In this document: in pieces, positions 1 through 6,589 of the stretch | How the letters are laid out: each line of letters opens with the position of its first letter | Numbering within the stretch: the stretch's first letter is position 1 | Source of the DNA: Nitrospinaceae bacterium | Lineage (GTDB): Bacteria > Nitrospinota > Nitrospinia > Nitrospinales > VA-1 | Direction of reading: 5' to 3' | Length of the DNA stretch: 10,332 bases | Assembly (NCBI GenBank): GCA_029261675.1 | Contig: JAJDBA010000153.1 | Coordinates: 1 to 10,332 of the forward strand | The notes under the pieces: generated by a model | Told to the model about the DNA's origin: nothing | The model's input: only the letters and a program-made list of their open reading frames with translations | The model's database searches: none | Translations under genes and position numbers: made by a program

Positions 1-741
1 GGTCGCGGTCAAGGCAACACCGACATTTCAAACGCTGCCTATGAAGAAGCATTAAAAATGCTTTATGACCAGCAAATGAAATACAAAGGCAAGCTAATGA
101 TCAACTCGAAATGCGCTCCGCAATACAAGCGTGTGGTTTATGAGAATGATCCCGAGTCTGTTTACACACGCACTTATTCAGGTGGCTGTCCAGCGGCAAC
201 GCATTACAGCCGTATATCCCCTGAAGGCAACTTGACCCCCTGCCCTTTCATTGAAGAATCCGTTGGCAATTTAAAATCACGTTCCTTCAAAGATCTCTGG
301 GAAAACGCACCTCTAATGATTCAACTACGCGACAGAAAAGAACTTGATGGCAAATGTGGTAGTTGCGAATTCTCGGCTATGTGTTCCGGTTGTCGGGCGC
401 GTGCATTTGCAGAAACCGGCAACTATATGGACCCAGACCCTTCCTGTGATTACGAACCAGGCAAGTATGGCGGCAAAGCCATCACCTTAAAAGTAGAAGA
501 CACCCTTGGACTGGAAGTTGAGTTTCAGACTCAATGGACGCCAGAAGCCAAAGGCAGATTAGACCGCATTCCCTCGTTCGCACGCGGTATGGTTGTAAAA
601 GGTATCGAGAAATTCGCCACCGAACGCAACATACGAATCATTGATGAAGCAGTAGTAAAACAATCGCGTGAAGAAATGATCGAGAAACGTGGCGCCATGT
701 TCCCCTTCCTGAAAAAATTCATCAATTCAGAAGAGCGCTAG
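1..741 (+). CDS. Radical SAM/SPASM protein with C-terminal PCP-reductase-like domain (5' truncated)
   Basis: Frame 1 is open from the window edge to the TAG at 739-741, so 246 C-terminal residues are visible and the start and the CxxxCxxC radical-SAM core lie outside. The visible part is a SPASM-type auxiliary iron-sulfur region: cysteines at visible residues 63, 81, 119, 122, 128, 131 and 149, with SPEGNLTPCPF, KCGSCEF and CSGCRARAFAETG. This pattern resembles the heme-pathway NirJ/AhbC/AhbD group, where SPASM clusters support radical chemistry on tetrapyrroles. From about residue 179 (QWTPEAKGRLDRIPSFAR, then IEKFA) the sequence resembles the small PCP_red domain known from the C-terminus of the light-independent protochlorophyllide reductase B subunit. 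A role in tetrapyrrole or peptide cofactor maturation is inference; the substrate cannot be told from this fragment. The downstream gene is on the opposite strand, so this is the last gene of its transcription unit. Confidence 0.85.
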   Translation, partial: GRGQGNTDISNAAYEEALKMLYDQQMKYKGKLMINSKCAPQYKRVVYENDPESVYTRTYSGGCPAATHYSRISPEGNLTPCPFIEESVGNLKSRSFKDLWENAPLMIQLRDRKELDGKCGSCEFSAMCSGCRARAFAETGNYMDPDPSCDYEPGKYGGKAITLKVEDTLGLEVEFQTQWTPEAKGRLDRIPSFARGMVVKGIEKFATERNIRIIDEAVVKQSREEMIEKRGAMFPFLKKFINSEER

Positions 742-879
742 GCGCGCGGCCAACTGGCGATAACCTATAACTCACCCGAAGTTAACAAGCTCTTGCTATC
801 TGCCTGATAAGGAGGCCTTTGTATTAATTTAAAGAATGCTCGGAGCCTTGGAGCGCATTAAAGAGAAATTCTATTATTT

Positions 880-895
880 CCGGCGGCTACGCCGG
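880..895 (-). terminator. GC-rich hairpin directly after the exonuclease stop codon
   Basis: A perfect 6-bp inverted repeat (CCGGCG, loop GCTA, CGCCGG) touches the minus-strand TGA stop at 896-898. It lies between two convergent genes. On the minus strand the following bases are AT-rich (AAATAATAGAATTTC) but have no real U-run, so intrinsic termination is only possible. A role as a 3'-end stabilising stem or a bidirectional block is equally plausible. Confidence 0.5.
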
Positions 896-1546
896 TCAGG
901 AAACGAAGTTCGCCGTCTTCCAATCAACTTCAAGTTGGAGCGGATTGCCGGATCGACTTTGGTAATTGACGTAACCGTGTTGCTCCCCATAAAGATAAAG
1001 GTCGCGGGTGATTTCGACATCCTGTTTGCAATAATGGATGATCTTGTCAATTTTTCCTTCTTTATACCATTGTAGAGAAATCAATCCATCGGCGGATTTT
1101 TTAGCGTTCAAAGTATGTTGAGCTAGATGATTGAGGCTTAAACGAAAGTTGAGAAGCTTTTTAACATCGACAAGCATGTCGAAGGTATTGATCTCCTGTA
1201 GATCAAAATCGGAGTAAGGTTGTAATACCGTGTAATCAAATCCGATCACATTAAAACCCACGACCAGATCCGCAATCCTTAGCTTTTCCACCAATTTTTT
1301 GGCGTCTTTTTCTTCGTAAACGAAATAGTCCTTATCGTGACTGTCCCAAACCACGCCAACGGCAAGTCCCATTTTGTGGATATTGCCCCAGCCACCGACA
1401 TCATCCGCACTTTTCTGAGTTTCCAAGTCAAAATATTGGACGCGAGGCCCTAATTCCACTTTGGTTGGTTTGGCGGGTTCTTTTTGAGTTGTTTTGGTAG
1501 GCTCCTGATCCTCAGGTTCGCCAAATAGACCGAGTTGTTCAGACAT
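896..1546 (-). CDS. DEDDy 3'-5' exonuclease-like protein (RNase H fold) with N-terminal clamp-binding-like motif
   Basis: This is a 216-residue protein starting with ATG at 1546. Residues 35-190 form a compact 3'-5' exonuclease domain with every expected acidic motif: FDLET (D40, E42; Exo I), GFNVIGFDY (D104; Exo II) and YCKQD (Y172, D176; Exo III of the DEDDy type). These residues bind two metal ions for hydrolysis of 3' ends. It looks like a YprB/RNase_H_2-type single-domain nuclease; no helicase or polymerase domain is present. Residues 1-34 are a low-complexity linker rich in P, T, K and E, and residues 4-8 read QLGLF, matching the sliding-clamp binding consensus QLxLF. I infer a DNA repair or replication-associated exonuclease tethered to DnaN. 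The ribosome binding site is weak. The gene is monocistronic, convergent with the radical SAM gene and divergent from fliD. The exact family and substrate (DNA or RNA) are unproven. Confidence 0.85.
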   Translation of the reverse strand: MSEQLGLFGEPEDQEPTKTTQKEPAKPTKVELGPRVQYFDLETQKSADDVGGWGNIHKMGLAVGVVWDSHDKDYFVYEEKDAKKLVEKLRIADLVVGFNVIGFDYTVLQPYSDFDLQEINTFDMLVDVKKLLNFRLSLNHLAQHTLNAKKSADGLISLQWYKEGKIDKIIHYCKQDVEITRDLYLYGEQHGYVNYQSRSGNPLQLEVDWKTANFVS

Positions 1547-1577
1547 AAATCCAGAAGTTAGTTAGGAATATTTTTTC

Positions 1578-1605
1578 AATTTAGCACCTTGAATATCCAA
1601 ATCAA
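1578..1605 (-). promoter_or_regulatory. Possible sigma-70 promoter for the exonuclease gene
   Basis: Read on the minus strand, a -35-like TTGATT (plus 1600-1605) is followed after 16 bases by a -10-like TAAATT (plus 1578-1583). Each hexamer matches consensus at four of six positions. Initiation would fall near 1571, leaving a leader of about 25 bases before the ATG at 1546. The region is AT-rich, so a chance match is quite possible. Confidence 0.3.
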
Positions 1606-1714
1606 CAATTATTTGATAACACCTTATTTTAAAATTACTTACAGCTCTTACGACAGCATACCTCATTCGATGCACCTGCAAATTAATTAGAATGCCTTTA
1701 TCCCTTTAAAACAT

Positions 1715-1742
1715 TAAAGTTTGCCTTTTTTGAGACCGATAA
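1715..1742 (+). promoter_or_regulatory. Sigma-28 (FliA) type flagellar promoter upstream of fliD
   Basis: TAAAGTTT at 1715-1722 matches the sigma-28 -35 consensus exactly. ACCGATAA at 1735-1742 matches seven of eight positions of the -10 consensus GCCGATAA. The spacer is 12 bases, one more than the usual 11. The element sits about 53 bases upstream of the fliD start and faces it. FliD and FliS are late (class 3) products in flagellar cascades that use FliA, so sequence and context agree. Initiation would be expected at around 1749-1751. Confidence 0.78.
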
Positions 1743-1794
1743 ATCTAAAGACAGATGAGTTTAGACTCAGATAAACCAACTGGAAGGCAAATAA

Positions 1795-3420
1795 GTGGCT
1801 CAAAACGCAATATTTGGTATCAACTCCAACCTGGACACAGGTGGGATTATTGACAACCTGATTACTCTACAACGCCAGCCTATCACTATCGTTGAAGCAA
1901 AACGGGCGTTGGAAGAAGCCAAACTTCTAAGCTTTCAGGATCTCAAAGACCGTCTGCAAAATTTCAAAAGTGTTGTTAACACCCTCAATACCGAATCCCG
2001 TTTTCTTACCACCACGGGTGTTTTTTCAAATAACAATTCCACAGATAATAACGATGTAGCGAGCCTTACAACCACAAGCTCCGCTACATCTGGAACTTTT
2101 TCTTTAGTCGTTAATAGCTTGGCACGGGAATCCAAGCTTCTTTCATCCGGGTTTGCCGACACATCAAGTGAAATTGGTTCGGGAACCCTAGCTATAACCG
2201 TTGGAACAACTGTCACAGAGCTTACCATTGATAGTAGTAACAATACCCTCGACGGAATCAGACTGGCTATCAACAATTCAGGGGCTAATGTTCAAGCAAG
2301 TTTCATAAATGACGGCAGTGCTACCGATCCTGTTAAATTGGTTATATCTGGAAACCAAACAGGAGCAGATAATTCAGTTTCAATTTCAGCTTCCAATACT
2401 TTGTTTGGGTTCGGGCAAGTATCCCCAATTTCTTTCACTGAAACCCAAGCCGCGCAGAACGCAAGTTTTGTGTTGGACGGAGTGGCGGTAACAAAAGCCA
2501 GCAATACAGTCACCGATGTTATCGGCGGCACAACTCTGACATTAGAGTCTGCAGGTTCTGGCGTCATCACCTTGAGTCCGGATGAAGAGGCTATAAAAGA
2601 AAAAGTTCAAAACTATGTAGACGGATACAACGAGCTCAATCTGCATCTGAACAGCGAATTGGCTTTAACGGAATCCACAGGAGAAACCGGTGTTCTGTTC
2701 GCAAACTTTACCGTACAAAATCTGCAACAGCAATTGCGGGAAACAGTGAGTGGCGAGATTCTTGGAGTAGACGGAGAATTTAACTTTCTCTCGCAAGTAG
2801 GTGTACGCACGCAATCCGACGGCACGATTGCCGTAGACGATGGAGCCCTTAGCACAGCAATAGCGAGTGATATCGGCAACGTCACCCAGTTATTTTCCAG
2901 TTCAGGAAGGTCCTCCAGCAGCGCAGTCACATTTGTCGGCTTTACAGATAATACCGTACCAGGGGGTTATCAAGTGCGAGTCTCTGGTGGAGTTGTGCAG
3001 TTGGCAGCTTCTGGTAGCAGTACTTTCGTTGATGCTGTGGGCAATGGCAACTTTTATGCTGGCGCACCCGGCACAGACGCCGAAGGCCTCAATTTTCGCA
3101 TCGGCGATCTAACTGATGGTGAATACGGCACTCTCACGCTCGCGGTAGGCGTTGCCCAAATAACCAATCGTATCTTAGCTAGGTTAACTGATGCGTCTTT
3201 AGAGGGGCCTCTTGAAGCTGAGATAGACAGTGCAACCGAGACCATCACCGATTTTGATCAAACCATTACCGATTTGGAAGAAAGACTCGTGCTGTTTGAA
3301 ACCAATACTCGCGCACGTTTCACCAATCTTGAAGTTGTCTTGGGAAGACTGAACTCTCAAAAGAGCGCATTTGAAAGTTCGATTGCAGGAATTCAGTCCT
3401 TATTCTCGGGTGGCAGCTAG
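1795..3420 (+). CDS. fliD: Flagellar filament cap protein FliD (hook-associated protein 2)
   Basis: The 541-residue product is the filament cap, which sits at the tip of the growing flagellum outside the cell and folds exported flagellin subunits into place. Residues 8-100 carry the FliD N-terminal domain (GINSNLDTGGIIDNLITLQ, then a coiled-coil-forming stretch). Residues 125-180 resemble the flagellin hook IN motif, and the C-terminal FliD domain runs from about 220 to the end, closing with a heptad-rich helix (ITDFDQTITDLEERLVLFE) typical of the family. The low-complexity S/T/G-rich middle and absence of cysteine suit an exported axial protein. The start is GTG: an in-frame TAA (1792-1794) lies directly before it and GGAAGG at 1782-1787 is well spaced. 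It is followed after 35 bases by fliS and preceded by a sigma-28-like promoter. Flagellin genes are not in the window. Confidence 0.95.
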   Translation: MAQNAIFGINSNLDTGGIIDNLITLQRQPITIVEAKRALEEAKLLSFQDLKDRLQNFKSVVNTLNTESRFLTTTGVFSNNNSTDNNDVASLTTTSSATSGTFSLVVNSLARESKLLSSGFADTSSEIGSGTLAITVGTTVTELTIDSSNNTLDGIRLAINNSGANVQASFINDGSATDPVKLVISGNQTGADNSVSISASNTLFGFGQVSPISFTETQAAQNASFVLDGVAVTKASNTVTDVIGGTTLTLESAGSGVITLSPDEEAIKEKVQNYVDGYNELNLHLNSELALTESTGETGVLFANFTVQNLQQQLRETVSGEILGVDGEFNFLSQVGVRTQSDGTIAVDDGALSTAIASDIGNVTQLFSSSGRSSSSAVTFVGFTDNTVPGGYQVRVSGGVVQLAASGSSTFVDAVGNGNFYAGAPGTDAEGLNFRIGDLTDGEYGTLTLAVGVAQITNRILARLTDASLEGPLEAEIDSATETITDFDQTITDLEERLVLFETNTRARFTNLEVVLGRLNSQKSAFESSIAGIQSLFSGGS

Positions 3421-3455
3421 TTTTAATTAAAAATTATTTTCTGGAAGAAATATAA

Positions 3456-3884
3456 ATGGTTCCATCTCGATACCACGATCAGTACCGCAGAAATCAGATT
3501 TCGACCTCTAGCCAAGGCCGTCTGATTCTTATGATGTATGAAGGTGCCATCAAATTCACCACCTTAGCCGGAGAAAGCATGACGAAGGGTGATTTAGCCA
3601 ATCAGGGCAAGTACATTCAAAAAGCTCATGATATTATCAACGAACTCTCCCTGGCTCTGGACTTTAAAAAAGGTGGCGATGTAGCACCACGTCTGGAATC
3701 TCTATATCAATTCGCTTTGAGTCAATTGACACTTGCTAATATAAAGTCAGACAAAAAACCTCTTCTGGCAGTATTGAATATTCTAAATCCTCTTTTAGAA
3801 GCCTGGACGCAATTGTACGACGCGACTACCAACACAGGCCAAGACGAAGCAGCACAACCCAAAAACATTACCTCAAAATGTTAA
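3456..3884 (+). CDS. fliS: Flagellin export chaperone FliS
   Basis: This 142-residue protein has the usual length and all-helical character of FliS. In the cytoplasm FliS binds the disordered C-terminal end of flagellin, prevents premature polymerisation and delivers it to the export gate. Recognisable segments are the N-terminal YRRNQISTSSQGRLILMMYE, the helix with GAIKFTTLAGESM, the NQGKYIQKAHDIINELSLAL helix and a C-terminal LLEAWTQLYD segment. The tail after about residue 128 is polar and probably disordered and ends in cysteine. A GGAAG ribosome binding site at 3443-3447 is 8 bases from the ATG. It probably shares the fliD transcript, since only 35 bases separate the two genes. No fliT-like gene follows: the next gene is convergent, with 19 bases between the stop codons. 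Confidence 0.95.
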   Translation: MVPSRYHDQYRRNQISTSSQGRLILMMYEGAIKFTTLAGESMTKGDLANQGKYIQKAHDIINELSLALDFKKGGDVAPRLESLYQFALSQLTLANIKSDKKPLLAVLNILNPLLEAWTQLYDATTNTGQDEAAQPKNITSKC

Positions 3885-3903
3885 GCCATAAAAACTTCCT
3901 TTA

Positions 3904-6168
3904 TTAATTCTCCATTTTGCATTTCAAATAAGCGGAATATTTTTGATCTACTCCTAGAATGTGCTTCGTTAACCAGTTTTTGAGAAAAGATAAAAGCTCG
4001 TGACTGATCTCAGTGTTTCCTTCTTTATATCTGGCAACATATTCTCCGACCTGACCTAGAAGCTCCTTATGTTTTTGTTTGTGTGTAACAGCATCCTCAT
4101 AACCGTATTTATCAAACAGTTTCTCCTCATACCCAAAGTGCATGACAGTAAAATTAACTAATTCATCAAGGGTGTTATCCACAACCACTTTCTCTTTTTC
4201 AAGCATAATCCCTTTATATATCTCATTGATCAAATCGATCAACTTACTATGATGAGAATCGACCTCACCTACATGAGTTGCAAATGAATCGTTCCATGCC
4301 ATAAGACTCATATTGGGATCTTTATATTTAAATTTACTGACCAGTTTATTTATTATTTCAGAGTTGCGAGTGAGTTTCATAGCCGTTTGCTCTGTAGTGA
4401 TAGCCCCTTTGCTGGTATCTGCCGCAGCCTCGGCAACACCCGTTATATTATGGGATATTTCCTGAACGCCCTTCGCAGCCTCGGCCACATTTCGGCTCAT
4501 CTCATTAGTTGTTGCACTTTGCTCTTCCACTGCACTGGCAATCGTTCCAGAAATATCGTTTACTTCATTAATGACATTAGTAATTTCATCCATCGCTTCT
4601 ACAGCATTTTTAGCATCTGTCTGAATTACTTTAATTTTTTCACTGATGTCGCTTGTTGCCTTAGCCGTCTGGTTAGCCAACTCCTTTACTTCATTGGCAA
4701 CCACGGCAAATCCTTTGCCGGCTTCTCCGGCACGCGCAGCTTCTATAGTCGCATTCAAGGCAAGCAAATTTGTTTGCCCCGCAATTTCAGTAATGACTTT
4801 TACCACTTGCCCAATATCAACACTACTTTCACCAAGCGCCGAAATTTTATGATTGGTTTGTTCAACAATTCTGACTGCAGAATCGGCTACTTGAGCTGCT
4901 TTGCTTGCGCTCTGTGAAATTTCTTTAATGCTGGCCGTCATCTCTTCCGTTCCTGTTGCCACAACCTGAACATTGTTGCTGACTTCATCAGATGCCGCAG
5001 AGACCACACCTGCCTGCGCTGAAGTTTCTTCCGCGTTAGCGCTTAATTGCTGACTGACAGAAACAAGTTCATTGGATGAATGATTGAGCTCATCTCCCGT
5101 TTTCCCAAATGAACCAATATTCACTCTCAGGTTTGCAATAAAGTCTGCCAATGCTTGACCCACTTTTCCTGCGGGATCATTGCCCATAACATTCAACTGT
5201 TTCGAGATATCTCCCTGGGCTGCTGCATTGACAACTTCGAGAATTTGACCGACTTTGTCTTGCAATTCTTCAGACCGCTCGTTTTCAAGTCGAGTCATTT
5301 CTCCATTTTCTTTTTTAAGCTTTAGCTTTTCGGTAATTACAGACCAGTTGACCATTACCCCGCTGTAATTTTTTTCCTGATCATAAATAGCATTGATAAC
5401 GAGGTCTAAAATCTCAGGCCCTACTTGAATCTGTGCGGTATGGGGTAGGTTGCGCGGATCGGACAACAATTTTCTTTGGTGTGCGGGATTTTTATGAAAG
5501 ATATCGATATTCATCCCAACCATCTCATCTACCCGTATAGGGAGATATTGTTCGAGAGTCTTCAGCGTTTTAACAGAAGCCGGATTCGCATATTGCAAAG
5601 TCAGATCGCAATCACAAAACAAAATATTGAATGGGGCATTTTCCATCATTGAATTTACCCGTGCCTGGTCCAATTCTAATTTCTTTTTTTCGCCTGTCTC
5701 TTCCCAATTAGCGATGTAACCCTGAATTTCCCCCTTCCCATCCCAAATACCATTGATGTAGGTTTTAAGAATTATCTTTCCGAATGATAATTCCGTTTCA
5801 TGTGGAAATGAAGCAGGATTTCTAAGAATCTTTTCCACCTGCTGTGGATTCTTGTGAAATCTATGAATTGAACTTCCCAAAAACTCATCAACTCCTATCC
5901 CAAATTCCTTTTGAATTTCTGGTTCGATCGAAATCAATGTAGCTCGGGCAATTTCGTTTATATAGGTGAGGTTGAGATCTTTATCCGCCACAAAAATATT
6001 CACCTGCAAATTATCCAGACAAGTTTTCAGGCTATGCTGGTTTTCCATCAACCCATTCGCAATTTCACCATTATGAAAAAATTTTTTGAAAAAGCTTTTT
6101 GAATCTGCGGAATTACTACGGGTAGAAATCAAAACTCTTGCGGGAACTTTGTAGGCGTGATTGTTCAT
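3904..6168 (-). CDS. Cytosolic methyl-accepting chemotaxis protein: PAS-PAS-MCP signal-hemerythrin
   Basis: This 754-residue chemoreceptor has no hydrophobic membrane span and so is predicted to be soluble. The order is: variable N-terminus (1-45), PAS 1 (about 47-158), PAS 2 (about 168-280), a coiled-coil/HAMP-like linker (about 290-350), the MCP signalling hairpin (about 360-610) with the conserved CheA/CheW-binding tip (IAGQTNLLALNATIEAARAG), and a C-terminal hemerythrin domain (622-752). The hemerythrin part has all seven di-iron ligands at canonical spacing: H640, H677, E681, H696, H700, H736 and D741. Hemerythrin domains bind O2 or respond to redox state; PAS domains commonly sense redox or bind heme or flavin. 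Aerotaxis or redox taxis is therefore the inferred job, signalling through CheA/CheW to the flagellar motor. A GAGGG ribosome binding site lies 6 bases before the ATG. No CheB/CheR-tethering pentapeptide ends the protein. Its position beside fliD/fliS fits motility. Confidence 0.93.
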   Translation of the reverse strand: MNNHAYKVPARVLISTRSNSADSKSFFKKFFHNGEIANGLMENQHSLKTCLDNLQVNIFVADKDLNLTYINEIARATLISIEPEIQKEFGIGVDEFLGSSIHRFHKNPQQVEKILRNPASFPHETELSFGKIILKTYINGIWDGKGEIQGYIANWEETGEKKKLELDQARVNSMMENAPFNILFCDCDLTLQYANPASVKTLKTLEQYLPIRVDEMVGMNIDIFHKNPAHQRKLLSDPRNLPHTAQIQVGPEILDLVINAIYDQEKNYSGVMVNWSVITEKLKLKKENGEMTRLENERSEELQDKVGQILEVVNAAAQGDISKQLNVMGNDPAGKVGQALADFIANLRVNIGSFGKTGDELNHSSNELVSVSQQLSANAEETSAQAGVVSAASDEVSNNVQVVATGTEEMTASIKEISQSASKAAQVADSAVRIVEQTNHKISALGESSVDIGQVVKVITEIAGQTNLLALNATIEAARAGEAGKGFAVVANEVKELANQTAKATSDISEKIKVIQTDAKNAVEAMDEITNVINEVNDISGTIASAVEEQSATTNEMSRNVAEAAKGVQEISHNITGVAEAAADTSKGAITTEQTAMKLTRNSEIINKLVSKFKYKDPNMSLMAWNDSFATHVGEVDSHHSKLIDLINEIYKGIMLEKEKVVVDNTLDELVNFTVMHFGYEEKLFDKYGYEDAVTHKQKHKELLGQVGEYVARYKEGNTEISHELLSFLKNWLTKHILGVDQKYSAYLKCKMEN

Positions 6169-6415
6169 TTTTATCCCTCTAAAATATTATTGATCTATCT
6201 CAAAAATAGGTGGCAGTTTATTATTTACCCACAACATAATTAACACTAGATACCGATCTAACAAAAAGCACTTACAATTAAGATAAAAATAATTATTTTT
6301 TATTCCATATCAATAGTTATAAAAATGCAACAAAACGCTTATAAAATAATATCTTATTTCTATAAGGCACTGTAATAGCAACAAATAGAAATTTAATTTC
6401 AATTTAATAAAATAT

Positions 6416-6452
6416 GAGTTTTAAACAAATAAAAACTCTATGAGAGTGTTTT
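6416..6452. repeat. Inverted repeat with two alternative pairing arms
   Basis: GAGTTTT (6416-6422) is complementary to AAAACTC (6432-6438) across a 9-base loop. A second near-copy of the left arm, GAGTGTTTT (6444-6452), could also pair with AAAACTC apart from a two-base bulge. The element lies upstream of the predicted sucC promoter, so it would act as DNA or as part of another transcript. AT-rich DNA yields such repeats by chance, so its function is uncertain. Confidence 0.4.
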
Positions 6453-6521
6453 ATAAATTGATAAATCTAGGGGAAAGCCAGATATACCCATCAAGAATTC
6501 CCAACAAACTCTAATATTTTT

Positions 6522-6550
6522 TTGACAACCTCCTTTTCCCTATGTTAAAA
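6522..6550 (+). promoter_or_regulatory. Sigma-70 type promoter for sucCD
   Basis: A perfect -35 box TTGACA (6522-6527) is followed by a 17-base spacer and TTAAAA (6545-6550); shifting one base gives TAAAAA with an 18-base spacer. Transcription would start near 6557, about 33 bases before the sucC ATG. A second TATAAT at 6571-6576 lacks a partner -35 box at suitable distance and is probably incidental. Confidence 0.65.
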
Positions 6551-6589
6551 ATCGTGCTCATTTTCTCCCCTATAATTTAAGAAAAATTC

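Larger units (their letters stand above)
6169..6589. other. AT-rich intergenic region between divergent MCP and sucC genes
   Basis: These 421 bases separate two divergent genes and contain no credible ORF. The left part should hold the MCP promoter on the minus strand, but I could not identify a convincing sigma-28, sigma-54 or sigma-70 match. The right end holds a good sigma-70-like promoter for sucC. The middle is extremely AT-rich with many A and T runs, suggesting bent or easily melted DNA and possibly binding sites for nucleoid proteins. It includes an inverted repeat at 6416-6438. No FNR-type palindrome (TTGAT-N4-ATCAA) was found. Confidence 0.7.

Noticed and set aside
809..1075. Perfect AAGGAGG (809-815) upstream of a 79-codon plus-strand ORF at 836-1075.
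   Set aside because: The spacing to the ATG is about 20 bases, too long for use, and most of the ORF lies antisense to the well-supported exonuclease. No start codon at proper spacing gives a usable frame.
1935..2930. Several minus-strand and alternate-frame ORFs inside fliD.
   Set aside because: They lie entirely within a convincing FliD coding frame, have biased shadow-like composition and no ribosome binding sites.
4387..4917. A 176-codon plus-strand ORF rich in cysteine and phenylalanine.
   Set aside because: It is the antisense of the highly conserved MCP signalling region; the length reflects codon bias of the real gene.
6185..6290. A possible sigma-28 promoter for the MCP gene on the minus strand.
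   Set aside because: The best alignment keeps TAAA but matches only about four of eight -10 positions with a short spacer, too weak in AT-rich DNA.
6571..6576. TATAAT just before sucC as the main -10 box.
   Set aside because: No acceptable -35 hexamer lies 16-18 bases upstream, and initiation there would leave only a few bases before the ATG.
6169..6589. FNR/CRP-like palindromes that might link oxygen response to the MCP or sucCD.
   Set aside because: No TTGAT-N4-ATCAA or comparable palindrome was found; only a single half-site-like TTGAT occurs.
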